64,000 nt of DNA from Bradyrhizobium sp. CCBAU 051011 (GCF_009930815.1 NZ_CP022222.1:8412501-8476500); one strand, 5' to 3'. Positions 24,590 to 34,196 are shown, counted from the first letter of the stretch. The notes: generated by a model from the sequence alone, not told the origin. Numbers and translations are program-made.

Positions 24590-24997
24590 TTAGCCAGAAG
24601 AATTCTCCCCCTGGACAAGCCGCACGCCGGTCGCGCAGATATCGCCGTCCAGCACCGTCAACGCGACCGGCGTGAGACTGCTGCCCTTGCACCGGCCGTC
24701 CACACAGCGGCCCGTGCCGAGCTCGAAGGTCGAGCCGTGTTTGCCGCACATCAGCCGCATACCGAGGGGATCGAAAAACTGGTTGCGTTCCCAGTCGAGA
24801 TTGACGCCCGTGTGCGGGCATTTGTTGAGATAGGCAAACACCCGCTTGCCCCAGCGCACCACGACAATGGGCCATGGCCTGTGACCGCCGTCTTCGTCCA
24901 CTATCATGAGGTGGAAGCCCATGGCGCGCTGGCTTGGAATATCGTTGAAGCCGCAGATTGCGTAGGCGATATTCGACTGCGTCCGCCGCTCGTTCAT
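24590..24997 (-). CDS. Rieske-type [2Fe-2S] ferredoxin, second copy
   Basis: A 135-residue soluble Rieske protein with ligands C60-x-H62 (NKCPHTGV) and C84-x2-H87 (MCGKHGSTF), and the same layout as the protein at 13630-14079 (ICGFND...FPIVVVR/PWPIVVVR near residue 45; CVDGRCKG versus CIDGPCNG). The two differ in sequence, so they are paralogues, not a recent duplication. Converges with the gene at 23984, with 15 bp between the stops. Probable electron carrier; partner unknown. No sigma-54 promoter seen. Confidence 0.85.
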   Translation of the reverse strand: MNERRTQSNIAYAICGFNDIPSQRAMGFHLMIVDEDGGHRPWPIVVVRWGKRVFAYLNKCPHTGVNLDWERNQFFDPLGMRLMCGKHGSTFELGTGRCVDGRCKGSSLTPVALTVLDGDICATGVRLVQGENSSG

Positions 24998-25849
24998 GAC
25001 AAGAGAACCTTCAACTGATCATCCTGCGATGACTCTTGCAAGAATCGCGCAAAGTTCCGGATCGCCCTACCTGTCTTGGGAGTCCGACGCGCGTCGTCGC
25101 AAAACGAGAACCGCTCGATCATCGGACCAACGAGCTTTGTGGGATCAGGCACCTCTTGGCTGTTTAGGAATCGGATCGTAAAGCGGCGCGCTCGACCACG
25201 TAAAGCAAGACTCTATCTACGTTGTTCGCCGCCACGATGGTCCGAAGGCAGCAGGAGCACCATCGTGTGCCGAGATTCCGCGGTATCGCAATAGTCGACG
25301 AAGAAGCCGCCGGTTTCGTAGACGAGAAGCTTATAGAAGTCGGCCACCACCGGCTCGCTCAAACCAAGCCATCAGTTCATCAAGAACATGACTGCACCGG
25401 AACGCAGCACATGTTGGAAGAGAAGCTCTCGCGGCTTTCCACAGCCGCTATCCGGATGTGAACCGCTTCGTAATAAGAAATGTTCGCAGCAAATAATTGC
25501 GTTCTCTGGCCTTAATCCATGGTATTCTGACAGCTGATGATATTTTCGAATGTCCCGGCAGAGCCTGCCTGAGGTTTTTCGTGGTCCACCGCCCCCTCGC
25601 CGGAAGGGTCTATGTTGTTACCTGCCGCCGGAATCGGCCTCCGGCTCCAAGGCAATGCCTCTCACTCGATCGGCGCCTGCACGAGTGAACCAGCGCCGCG
25701 AGCTGCACTATCTCAACATTCTGAATATATAAAACGCGACGCGTAGACTGTGATCTTTCGTCATCCTTTCGGCTCCCGTCCGAGGAACGCATGTCACGCC
25801 CCGACGCGTTCGGCGGGACCGGCACCTTAGCGAGGCGTCAGTTCAATTG
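24998..25849. other. Gene-poor stretch
   Basis: About 850 bp with short, unconvincing frames on both strands. No family, no ribosome binding sites of note. Likely decayed accessory sequence. Confidence 0.4.
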
Positions 25850-26106
25850 CTGTGCTCACGCGCTCGGGAAGTCGCCTCGGCGAGGGAAAGCTGAACGGAA
25901 GGGTGGCGTTGGCGAGGGCATCGAGCGCCGACCGTTTTTCCGACGGCCGTCGCTGGACCTATTGTCTCTCCAGCTCCGTCAGCTTGGTTTGAAGCAATTG
26001 CGCGCTGCGCGTATCGGGCGGGCAGCGCCGAAGGGCGCTCGCCCGCCCGGTAGCGGCGAATGTTGTTGCGATGCGTGCGCATGTGAGCAAGGCGCTCGTC
26101 GATCAT
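25850..26106 (-). pseudogene. Decayed small rhizobial gene (MIDERLAHMRTHRNNIRRYR type)
   Basis: From ATG 26106 the minus strand reads MIDERLAHMRTHRNNIRRYR, then in another frame TKLTELERQ, a stop, and VQRRPSEKRSALDALANATLPFSF. This combined pattern is that of a small (about 60-70 residues) hypothetical protein often found in Bradyrhizobiaceae as I remember it. One frameshift and one stop make it a pseudogene. Confidence 0.45.
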
Positions 26107-26370
26107 CGTCGTTGACCCAGCATTTGCTATGTCAACTCCTTTGGGTGTGGGCGAGGGTGAAGGCAGTATCCGCAAGCGCTGCTTGCACAGCGCCCTCACC
26201 CCACGTTGTGGACTTGCTCTGACTGAATTGTCGCCCGAGAGAACACCGAAGACGGCGCCCCTTGTACCATATGGCCGCCTATCCGCACGCAATGAGGACG
26301 TTACCGCTGTCCCGGCAAGCGCCGGTGTACTGAGACTCTATCCCATTTTCTGCTTAGTTGTTTTACGTTG

Positions 26371-26574
26371 TTAGCGCGCGAAGCACGCCGGGTCGGTTAA
26401 GCAAAAAAAGAGATCGCAGATGCCATTCAACGGGTCCTCATCGCATTCAGGATATGACGTATTGGCTACGAGTACCTTGGTGTCGACCGGTGGTGCGGCA
26501 CCATCAGCGGCGAAAGTCGGTACCGCCGCTGCAAGCGCGACGGCGCTCGCAGTAACAAACAGCAATTTTTTCAT
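26371..26574 (-). CDS. Small secreted Cys-containing peptide
   Basis: A 67-residue protein with a clear Sec signal (MKKLLFVTASAVALAAAVPTFA, cleavage after FA-ADG) and a mature part of about 45 residues with four cysteines spaced C-x8-C-x4-C-x5-C (PECDEDPLNGICDLFFCLTDPACF). Ribosome binding site GGAAGCGAG is seven bases upstream. The mature peptide is acidic; the four cysteines could form two disulfides in the periplasm or outside. No family recognised. Confidence 0.6.
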   Translation of the reverse strand: MKKLLFVTASAVALAAAVPTFAADGAAPPVDTKVLVANTSYPECDEDPLNGICDLFFCLTDPACFAR

Positions 26575-27012
26575 TCGAGACTCGCTTCCTTAGATTGGCC
26601 CCAGCTGCCCTCAACAGTCTTAGATGACGACCGCACAATTGGTAAAATACATTCTCTTGATCGGATCTATCTACGGAATGGATCGACGAAGCGATGGCGA
26701 TCATCGAGCAGATGACCGGGCTTTTTAGAGCAGAGACCGTCGGGCTCCCGTTGCGCGTGACGCGCGATCTGCAATTCCGCAAGACAGTCCTCGAACAGGT
26801 CGCGGATATTACCGCCGAACGGGACGCGCTGTGGCAGCGTCTCGCATTGCTAGCGAGACCGTCGCGGTCAACCCGCCCGACCAACCGGCCGTGTAAGCAA
26901 TTGGGGGCGCGTCGGCGGGTGCTTTCGCGCACTGCGGCGCATCGGATCATTACGCCCATCCAGGGGCCGGCGCCAAAATGGTAGTCTATGCGACATTTCC
27001 GATAAATTGATT
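26575..27012. other. Intergenic stretch before hipBA
   Basis: A plus-strand frame from 26694 begins MAIIEQMTGLFRAETVGLPL and looks coding for about 55 residues (ending ERDALWQRLALL) before becoming Arg-rich; it may be a gene remnant. Otherwise nothing recognised. Confidence 0.35.
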
Positions 27013-27032
27013 TTATGCGATCGGGCGCATAA
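27013..27032. promoter_or_regulatory. Palindromic operator upstream of hipB
   Basis: TTATGCG-ATCGGG-CGCATAA, a 7-bp perfect palindrome, followed at 27040 by another half site TTTATGCGCC. Position 75-95 bp before the hipB start fits autoregulation by HipB, whose homologues bind such repeats. Confidence 0.65.
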
Positions 27033-27105
27033 CTTTTGTTTATGCGCCAGATACGATATTGCTCTTTTATCGGGTTTAGCGAATAACGGGGCCGGAGAGT
27101 GAGCC

Positions 27106-27357
27106 ATGACCGATCTCGCAAGAACACCGCAGCAGATAGGCAATCTGGTACGCCGCGCCCGCAAAAAGCGCGACCTCAGCCAGACGCAGCTCGCCGACCA
27201 GGCGGGAGTGCGGCAGGAGACCATTTCCCTGATCGAGACCGGCAACCCGGCGGCAAGGCTCGAGACTATCCTCGCTGTGCTGGCCGGTCTCGACCTTGAA
27301 TTTCGCATTGTGGCCCGTCGCAAGGCTGGCCCGGCGGACATCGAGGAAATCTTCTGA
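27106..27357 (+). CDS. hipB: HipB-like antitoxin (HTH_XRE)
   Basis: An 83-residue Cro/CI-type repressor: IGNLVRRARKKRDLSQTQLADQAGVRQETISLIETG, with the recognition helix in VRQETISLIE, then a short dimerising tail. HipB neutralises HipA and represses the pair. GGAG lies eight bases upstream of ATG. Its stop overlaps the hipA start (TGATG). Confidence 0.85.
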   Translation: MTDLARTPQQIGNLVRRARKKRDLSQTQLADQAGVRQETISLIETGNPAARLETILAVLAGLDLEFRIVARRKAGPADIEEIF

Positions 27358-28664
27358 TGGGCCGCCGTCCTCGCCATGCACCGCTGCGTGTGCTCCTCAA
27401 CAACCGACTTGTTGGCCACCTCACCAAGGCGGCAAGCGGTGCTATTCAATTCCGGTACGAGGATGATTGGCTCGGGTGGGAACATGCCCTTCCCGTCTCG
27501 CTGTCGCTGCCGCTGCGCGAGGATGCCTTCCGAGGCGAAGCCGTTACGGCTGTCTTCGACAACCTCCTCCCCGACTCGGACGCCCTGCGCCGCCGGGTGG
27601 CGCAAAAGGTCGGCGCCGCCGGGACCGATGCCTACAGCCTGCTCGCTGCGATCGGCAGGGACTGCGTGGGCGCCCTGCAGTTCGTCGCCGACGATGATGA
27701 TCGCCATGGCGATGGTCACACTATCGTCGGCGACGCCGTCGACGACGAAGCGATCGAAAAGCTTCTCAAGGGGCTTACCCAGGCTCCGCTCGGGCTCAGG
27801 CGCGACGATGATTTCCGGATTTCGCTGGCAGGCACGCAGGAGAAGACGGCCCTGCTGCGGAACGGCGGCAAATGGCTGAAGCCGCGCGGCACAACGCCGA
27901 CCACCCACATTTTCAAGACGCAAATCGGGGAGCTGCCCAGCGGCATCAACCTCTCGAACAGCGTCGAGAATGAATACTACTGCCTGAAACTTGCCGCCGC
28001 CTTCGGCCTGCCGGTGAACCAAGCCGAGATTGCCACTTTCGGCAAGACAACGGCGCTCGTGATCGAGCGCTTCGACCGGCGGTGGACCCGGGATGGCCGT
28101 CTGCTCCGCCTTCCGCAAGAGGATTGCTGTCAGGCCCTGTCGGTACCGCCGACGCGCAAGTACCAGAGCGATGGCGGCCCCGGCATGGGGAAGCTTCTTG
28201 GTCTGCTCAAAGGCAGCGATAACCCCTCCGAGGATCAGGCGATCCTGTTGAAGGCACAGATTTTCTTTTGGATGATCGGCGCAACCGACGGCCACGCGAA
28301 GAACTTCAGCGTCTTCATAACACCGGGCGGCCGCTATCATCTGACACCGCTCTATGACGTGCTCACGGCACAGCCCAGCCTCGACACGGGCCAAGTCCAA
28401 CGCAAGCAGATGAAGCTCGCAATGTCGGTAGGGACGAACAACCATTACCGGATCGCCAAGGTGCAGGGTCGGCATTTCGTACAGACCGGCCGAGTGGCGG
28501 GCCTACCGAAAAAGCTCGTGCAGGAGTCAATCGAAGGGGTAGCCGCTGCCGCTCAAGCTGCGCTCGCCAAAATCGAAAGCGAGCTGCCAATGGGCTTTCC
28601 CGAGGCAATTCATACTTCGGTGAAAGCGGCCGCTATGCAGCGCCTGCGTTCATTGAAAGTATAA
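27357..28664 (+). CDS. hipA: HipA-like serine/threonine kinase toxin
   Basis: A 435-residue HipA-family kinase: N-terminal Couple_hipA domain (RVLLNNRLVGHLTKAASGAIQFRY to about residue 105) and the HipA_C kinase core (SLAGTQEKTAL, HIFKTQ, NEYYCLKLAAAFGLPV, catalytic region GATDGHAKNFSVFI and YDVLTA). E. coli HipA phosphorylates glutamyl-tRNA synthetase and induces dormancy. Complete frame. A decayed second copy of the 3' end is at 31216-31654. Confidence 0.88.
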   Translation: MGRRPRHAPLRVLLNNRLVGHLTKAASGAIQFRYEDDWLGWEHALPVSLSLPLREDAFRGEAVTAVFDNLLPDSDALRRRVAQKVGAAGTDAYSLLAAIGRDCVGALQFVADDDDRHGDGHTIVGDAVDDEAIEKLLKGLTQAPLGLRRDDDFRISLAGTQEKTALLRNGGKWLKPRGTTPTTHIFKTQIGELPSGINLSNSVENEYYCLKLAAAFGLPVNQAEIATFGKTTALVIERFDRRWTRDGRLLRLPQEDCCQALSVPPTRKYQSDGGPGMGKLLGLLKGSDNPSEDQAILLKAQIFFWMIGATDGHAKNFSVFITPGGRYHLTPLYDVLTAQPSLDTGQVQRKQMKLAMSVGTNNHYRIAKVQGRHFVQTGRVAGLPKKLVQESIEGVAAAAQAALAKIESELPMGFPEAIHTSVKAAAMQRLRSLKV

Positions 28665-28688
28665 GCTGGCAGGTCAGGGCTTCATCAA

Positions 28689-28886
28689 TCACGCTGCATC
28701 TGGCGCAAGACCCGCCGCCAGTCGCTCAACGAGTGTGACGCCGTCGCGTAACGCGCTCTCGCGGATGACCAGTCGCTGGCGTTCGCGGTAGCTGGCGTCG
28801 CCGGTTCTGGCGATGTCGTCGGCATCCACCGATCCATCCCGATGGGCGAGCAGATGCCGCTGATGGAAAACACCTGCGGCCGCCGT
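28689..28886 (-). pseudogene. C-terminal fragment of an unidentified gene
   Basis: A minus-strand frame of 65 codons, ending at 28689, reads HQRHLLAHRDGSVDADDIAR and continues with TGDASYRERQRLVIRESAL...ERLAAGLAPDAA before the stop. It is clearly protein-like with no start of its own, so a truncated gene. It resembles the tail of conjugation-type proteins, but I cannot place the family with confidence. Confidence 0.4.
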
Positions 28887-29010
28887 TTTCCGCCCGCAGC
28901 AGCGCGGAAGTGCATGGGGGCCGCAGGCCCCAAAGCAACGGAACCGACGTCAGCCGGAGGCTGGCCGTTCAGACTGCGTCACGAAACGCTTCCGGCGACG
29001 TGCTCATCTT

Positions 29011-29163
29011 TCAGATAAAGCTGGCCAGGAGCCTCTCGGCCTCCTCGGTAGATTGTCCGGCGTCGGTCATGCGTTCAATCAGCCTGCGCTGCCGAGCGAG
29101 GGTCGTCTCCCCGTCCCGCACATGCCGCTGGAGCATCTGAAGCGCGGTTTCACCGTAGCGCAT
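29011..29163 (-). CDS. Small helical hypothetical protein
   Basis: A 50-residue frame from ATG 29163: MRYGETALQMLQRHVRDGET followed by a helical region (LARQRRLIERMTDAGQSTEEAERLLASFI). This pattern recalls small alpha-proteobacterial proteins of about 65 residues, and the stop may be premature. No ribosome binding site is obvious. It lies in the same orientation as the fragment at 28689, perhaps part of the same remnant block. Confidence 0.4.
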   Translation of the reverse strand: MRYGETALQMLQRHVRDGETTLARQRRLIERMTDAGQSTEEAERLLASFI

Positions 29164-30204
29164 GCCTGAGCATAACAGCTTTCGGCTCTTTCTGCAGACC
29201 TGCGCCAGTGATCGTTACCGGATGGCAGAGACGGCAACGGCGGCGCCGGGAACGCGGCGAGTAGGGCTCGGTCCGGACGGACGAGGCAGACTAGGATTCT
29301 TTGTGAAAGAGGATGTCGTTGACCCGCCTCTTTGTAAAGCGCCTCGATCTCTCTGCTGAACATCCGCTTTCCGGTATCGTTCAAGATGAACGAGCCCAGC
29401 CTTTCAAAACGCTCAAACAGCAGCGCGACGTCAGGCGTAAGCCCTCCACTCGGTAAACAACGCCAGGAGATGGTCGCTCAGCGCCGTTGCGGCGCTCAAG
29501 CCCTTCAATCTGTTTCCATAACTCTCCTTCGTCACCTTTCCAGGCCCACAGGAAGGGGGATTCTACAGCACGAACCTGCTCCCTGTTGTCGCGTGCAATG
29601 ACCGCACCAAACAAGTGGTGAAGCGCTTTCCAGCGCCCCGCCCGTGTGCCGTAGAAAGGCGCGGCGCGCTGGCAACCTGATTGATGTGGGACCATAAACG
29701 TTTTTGGCTGATGAGATGCGGTTCGGTAGGCCCGGACCTGCCCGAAACTAGCGGTCCGGGGCGCAGCCGAAATGTCGGCTAAAATTTGCAATCGCGCAGA
29801 TGTAGGATTGTCGAGTCCACGGTCACAGATTGCGGACCATCATGTCCTCGATCATTCGGTGCCGAAGAGGGCTCATCGTGGCCACTGGGTCTTCTGTCTT
29901 GAGAGGGTGGTCGAAGACCAACATCCTCTCAGATAGGACACCTCAGTTCAGCAGGGTTGCCCCACTCCCGTCCAGCGGGTTCGTTCAAACGTGGCGAGAT
30001 CAAATGGGATACACCCGGGCGAGATCATCGGAATGCGCGTGAACGAGCCGCTTGGCAGGTCGAGCCGGTATCTTTCGGAGCCCCCATCCGGAACTCGAAA
30101 ACCCACGGCGGCCGCAACGGGGCATCATCGGGAAAAGTCGGTATCAGCACGATCGGCCCATTCGGCCGCGCGGGCGCCAATCGGCTGTGGCCTGAAGGCC
30201 CGGC
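29164..30204. other. Gene-poor stretch before nopT
   Basis: About 1 kb with only mixed frames. A minus-strand segment around 29530-29650 (AVIARDNREQVRAVESPFLWAWKGDEGELWKQIEGLERR) is protein-like but isolated; likely a gene remnant without identified family. Confidence 0.4.
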
Positions 30205-30990
30205 TCAAGACATTTTTCGTGTGGCAATTGATTCCAAATACAGCCCGTTGGGGTCGATATATCGGTCCGCGAGGCGTTGGAGCAAGGTATCCACCTGGTC
30301 TGATGTAACACTGAACTCTCCATAGTTTGGATCGAAGAGCGTGGTCCTTCCATCGAAGGTCGACGTCGCAACTGTGTGTCCCCCACCTTCGACGAACTTC
30401 AAACTAAGCAAATAGCTCGATCCGTCAGCAGTGAGTTTGCCCAACATGCTCGAGATACTCGCAGGGTCGTCGAAGCTGTAAACCTTCTCTTTGTGGGATG
30501 GTCGCAAACCTGCTTCCTGAAACATGGCGTATTTTGCGTCACTGTTGGCCTGAGGAGGTTCTGCTCCTTCGTTTCGCAAGTCCTCCCTGATATCTTGATA
30601 GCGCTGCTGCCACACAGCCGCTGAGTCGTGCCCGTCCGATCCGGGCGTTAGCGTAGTCATTCGGGATCTTGGGCTGTACTGGAGATTGCCGAGCCATTCC
30701 GCAGCCAGCCCAACGCATATGCCGTCTACATTCGCGTCCGCCAATTCGGCCACCCTGTAGTCGAACAGTGGGTCATTCGGCCTCACTGGACCGGATGTAC
30801 TCGGGTTGTTTGATTCCGAGACATCGGGCTTGCTGACACAGCACCCCATGTCGGGCAAGTCCCCAGGCAGCGGGCTCCGCCGCAGCGCGAGATCCGCAAC
30901 TGTTTCCATAAAGCTGTCACTGTCCACCGACTGACTCGGTTCGACAGCTTGGGTCGGCGGTGTGGATAAGTTACTGATCCGATCATACAT
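30205..30990 (-). CDS. nopT: NopT, YopT-type cysteine protease effector
   Basis: A 261-residue type III effector of peptidase family C58. The catalytic triad is visible at C92 (VDGICVGLAAEWL), H205 (GGGHTVAT) and D220 (LFDPNYGEF). The autocleavage/lipidation site is present: DLPDM-GCC with Gly49-Cys50-Cys51, so the processed protein could be myristoylated and palmitoylated in the plant cell. Both features correspond closely to NopT of strain NGR234. A candidate tts box lies about 75 bp upstream. NopT affects nodulation positively or negatively depending on the legume. Confidence 0.9.
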   Translation of the reverse strand: MYDRISNLSTPPTQAVEPSQSVDSDSFMETVADLALRRSPLPGDLPDMGCCVSKPDVSESNNPSTSGPVRPNDPLFDYRVAELADANVDGICVGLAAEWLGNLQYSPRSRMTTLTPGSDGHDSAAVWQQRYQDIREDLRNEGAEPPQANSDAKYAMFQEAGLRPSHKEKVYSFDDPASISSMLGKLTADGSSYLLSLKFVEGGGHTVATSTFDGRTTLFDPNYGEFSVTSDQVDTLLQRLADRYIDPNGLYLESIATRKMS

Positions 30991-31064
30991 GGCCGTTCGC
31001 TTTCCTTCAGCGTAAGTCCCATCGCAACACTAAGCTGCTCAGGGGTGCTCCGAATGATAGTCAG

Positions 31065-31088
31065 AAAAGCTGATCCCAAGCTGACGGC
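31065..31088 (-). promoter_or_regulatory. Candidate tts box for nopT
   Basis: Minus strand CGTCAGCTTGGGATCAGCTTTT, matching the GTCAGCTT and AGCT halves of the TtsI-binding consensus (GTCAGCTTnTCGAAAGCT) but with GGGATC in place of TCGAA. Less perfect than the box at 53539. Confidence 0.5.
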
Positions 31089-31215
31089 CAGGCGCTACTC
31101 AGGTTAGGGAGACGGACGGGACGCGCGGACCAAATCGTACATGTGGGCGTATCGCAGCGGCCAGGATAGCCCACAGCCGGTCGCTGCTGTCCGATTAGCA
31201 GGCTGGTCGTGGCCA

Positions 31216-31654
31216 GGAGCGGATGATCAGGCGGCGCTGCTCAGAGCGCAAATCTTCTCTTGGCTGATCGTCGCGAGCGATGACTATGCGAAGAATTTCA
31301 GCATCTTCATCACGCCGGCGGCGCTATCATCTGACACGCTTTACGACGTGCTCACGGCACAGCCGCGTCTGGACGCCGGTCAAATTCAGCGCAAGCATGA
31401 AGCTCGCGATGTCGGTAGGGACAAACATTCACTACAGGATTGCCCAAGTAGACGGCCGGCATTTCTTGCAGATAGGCGAAGCCGCGGGCGTACCGAAAAC
31501 GCTTGTTCAAGAATCAATCGAACGTGTCGCCTTCACCGCTCAAGCTGCGCTCGGCAGAATTGAAAGCGACCTGCCAAAGGGCTTTCCCGAGGCAATCCAT
31601 AATTCGGTGAAAATCGCCGCTATGCAGCGCCTGAGTTCATTGAAAGTGCACTAG
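31216..31654 (+). pseudogene. Decayed 3' copy of hipA
   Basis: DDQAALLRAQIFSWLIVASDDYAKNFSIFIT, DTLYDVLTAQPRLDAGQIQRK and MKLAMSVGTNIHYRIAQVDG occur in alternating frames and match the C-terminal 140 residues of HipA at 27357-28664 closely, including the final AAMQRLSSLKV. Frameshifts and the change GATDGHAKN to VASDDYAKN show it is dead. The 5' end is missing. Confidence 0.85.
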
Positions 31655-31907
31655 CAGAAAGATTACGATTTGCTACCGGGGGCGAACTGCATTTGCGCCG
31701 TATGGCGCTTGCAACCGCACCGGCCGCCGTTGACTAGTACGCACGAAGTGGTCGCCGAAACGAAGACGCTGGATTGGATTCTGAGGCACCCCCCCGGAAT
31801 AGCGCCCCCCGGCTTGCCTGCGCCACTAACTCCTCAGAACAGCTTGGCATTAAAGGCGAATAGCTAGAGAGTGGCTTATCAAGCAAGCCTAGTTATGCGA
31901 ACTTTCG

Positions 31908-33398
31908 ATGGCACAGATCAAGGCGCCCCCTGGGCACCGCACCCCGCGAATGGGAGCGCGTCAGATCTACGAAGCGCTTAGGGATCAGATCCTGGGGCGC
32001 GTGTACGGCGCCGATGGGCTGCTGCCGTCGTCCCGCGCCCTCGCCGCGGAACTCGGCGTATCTCGCGGTACGGTGACGATCGCCTATGAGCAACTCGCGG
32101 CGGAAGGCTTCATCGAGATCCGCCATGGCGCACGACCGCGCGTTGCACAAGCTGTTATCGAGGGGGGACGCGTGCGCACTACGTCGCGGCCGTTGTCACG
32201 GAAGGTGCGACTGTCGGGGTACGGTGAGCGTTTGAGACAGGTCGCGCCGCGCTCGGAGGAGCAATCTCGCAACCTCCTCGCAAATTTTCGATATGGTGAC
32301 CTCTCACCATCGGATTTCCCCGTGCTCGCGTGGAAAAGAGCCGTGGTCGCTGCAATGACACGGCGGCCCGCGAGATTGGCCTACAACGATCCTTGCGGCT
32401 CCCGGCGGCTGCGGATGGCGCTGCAGGCCTATCTCTGGCGTTCGAGGACCGTGCGATGCGACGTTGATCAAATCATCATCGTGAACGGTTCGCAGCAAGG
32501 GCTCGATTTGTGTGCGCGACTGCTGCTCAACTCCGACGATCGGTTCGTCATGGAAGACCCTGGCTACCTGATGGCAAGGCACGTCTTTGCGGCGAACGGG
32601 GCTGCCGCCGTGCCGATTCCAGTCGACGTCGACGGAATGGACACGGAGCAGCTTGCGAAGACCGAAGCGCGGCTCGCGTACGTGACGCCGTCGCATCAAT
32701 TTCCGCTGGGCGGCGTCATGCCGATCGCGCGTCGGCACCAGTTGCTCGCCTGGGCAAGAAAGTTCGACGCCTATGTAATCGAGGACGACTACGACAGTGA
32801 GTACCGATACGACACTAAGCCGGTCCCCCCGCTGCATGCGCTCGCAGCTAGCCAGGACGTCATCTATCTAGGGACAGTCTCCAAGACGCTCTCGCCTACG
32901 CTGAGGATCGGCTATCTGGTGGTGCCCTCTCAACTCCAGTCCCTGTTCGCCGCGGCCAAGCAGATCATGGACAGGCACACGCCGCTGATCGAGCAGGAAG
33001 CGCTCGCGACAATGTTCGAGACCGGTGCATACGACAGGCACGTCAGGCGAGTCCGACGGCGCAACGGCGAGCGACGGCAAGTCCTGCTCGACGCTTTGCG
33101 CCGCAGATTTGGCGATCGAGTCCAAATCGACGGCGCAGCCGCCGGCTTGCATGTGGTGGTCTGGTTTCGCGATCTGCCCCAAACGTCCGAAGCAGCGTTG
33201 ATCGAGGCTGCTCGCGTCAAAGGCGTCGGCATCTATCCGGTCGCCCCACTCTTTCACCCCCATCCTAGCCGCCGGCAGCGGCCGGACGTTATCGGGCTTG
33301 TCATGGGTTACGCCGCACTGGAGGCGCGCCAGATTGAGCGCGGCTGTCAGCTTCTGGCTCAGGCGGTCGATCAGCTTCGTTCGCGGCGATTGTCCTAG
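31908..33398 (+). CDS. MocR-type GntR/aminotransferase regulator (PdxR-like)
   Basis: A 496-residue regulator. N-terminal GntR winged helix (ARQIYEALRDQILGRVYGADGLLPSSRALAAELGVSRGTVTIAYEQLAAEGFI, about residues 17-70) and a fold-type I aminotransferase domain with the PLP lysine in GTVSKTLSPTLRIGY. MocR regulators sense PLP or amino compounds and often control neighbouring genes. The PaiB-like and LysE genes downstream on the same strand are plausible targets. Frame complete. Confidence 0.88.
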   Translation: MAQIKAPPGHRTPRMGARQIYEALRDQILGRVYGADGLLPSSRALAAELGVSRGTVTIAYEQLAAEGFIEIRHGARPRVAQAVIEGGRVRTTSRPLSRKVRLSGYGERLRQVAPRSEEQSRNLLANFRYGDLSPSDFPVLAWKRAVVAAMTRRPARLAYNDPCGSRRLRMALQAYLWRSRTVRCDVDQIIIVNGSQQGLDLCARLLLNSDDRFVMEDPGYLMARHVFAANGAAAVPIPVDVDGMDTEQLAKTEARLAYVTPSHQFPLGGVMPIARRHQLLAWARKFDAYVIEDDYDSEYRYDTKPVPPLHALAASQDVIYLGTVSKTLSPTLRIGYLVVPSQLQSLFAAAKQIMDRHTPLIEQEALATMFETGAYDRHVRRVRRRNGERRQVLLDALRRRFGDRVQIDGAAAGLHVVVWFRDLPQTSEAALIEAARVKGVGIYPVAPLFHPHPSRRQRPDVIGLVMGYAALEARQIERGCQLLAQAVDQLRSRRLS

Positions 33399-33498
33399 TC
33401 GCCATGCCCCTCCAACTGGACCATCAAAATCAGTAATAACTGGCAGTTCTAACCGCACCAGGCTGGGTCTATCCCAGGACCGAAAGAGGAGAACCGCC

Positions 33499-34128
33499 AT
33501 GTATGTGCCCCCCGCCTTTAAAGATGACGAGGTCGAAAGCATCCGAGCGACCATTTGGTCCGCCGGCCTCGCCAACCTGGTCACGGCCACCGCGGACGGG
33601 CCGATAGCGACGCCCTTGCCGCTCTTCCTCGATGAGACCGAAGGAGAGCACGGAGTGCTGTACGGGCACTTGGCGAAGGCCAATCCACAATGGCGTTCGG
33701 CTCCGACCGGCGAAGCTCTGGCCATCTTCATGGGTCCGGAAGCCTACGTGACACCCTCATGGTACGCCACCAAGCAAGAAACCGGGAAGGTAGTGCCGAC
33801 ATGGAATTACATCGCCGTCCACGCGTACGGGCCGGTTGAGTTCTTCCACGAGCCCGAACGTCTGCTCGAGGTGGTCACGTTGCTAACGAACACCCATGAG
33901 AAGTCGCGCGCGAAGCCCTGGGCCGTCAGCGATGCCCCCACCGACTTCATTGCCTCCCAGCTGCGAGGGATCATCGGAGTACGCATTCCGGTCACCAGGT
34001 TCGAGGGCAAGCGCAAGATGAGCCAGAACCGGCCGGAGGCTGACCGCATCGGCGTCGCCGCCGGCCTTGCGGCTTGCGAAAAGCCGCAGGATCGGGAAGT
34101 GGCTTCCCTCATTCCGATTCCGGCCTGA
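33499..34128 (+). CDS. PaiB-like FMN-binding protein
   Basis: A 209-residue protein of the FMN_bind_2/PaiB family: MYVPPAFKDDEVESIRATIW at the start (the family hallmark YxPxxF), LVTATADGPIATPLPLFLDE, then FMGPEAYVTPSWYATK and VPTWNYIAVHAYGP. Members bind FMN in a split-barrel fold; the Bacillus protein is described as a transcriptional regulator. Start at 33499 has AGAGGAG ten bases before it. Next to a MocR regulator, a common pairing. Confidence 0.85.
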   Translation: MYVPPAFKDDEVESIRATIWSAGLANLVTATADGPIATPLPLFLDETEGEHGVLYGHLAKANPQWRSAPTGEALAIFMGPEAYVTPSWYATKQETGKVVPTWNYIAVHAYGPVEFFHEPERLLEVVTLLTNTHEKSRAKPWAVSDAPTDFIASQLRGIIGVRIPVTRFEGKRKMSQNRPEADRIGVAAGLAACEKPQDREVASLIPIPA

Positions 34129-34196
34129 GGTTAGCAGTCATCGTGTGCGAAGACCGGCCCTAGACGAACTGGTTGACGCGATTAGAGGGGTGGGCG

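Noticed and set aside
26868..28475. 535-residue minus-strand frame
   Set aside because: Antisense to hipBA; no recognisable protein.
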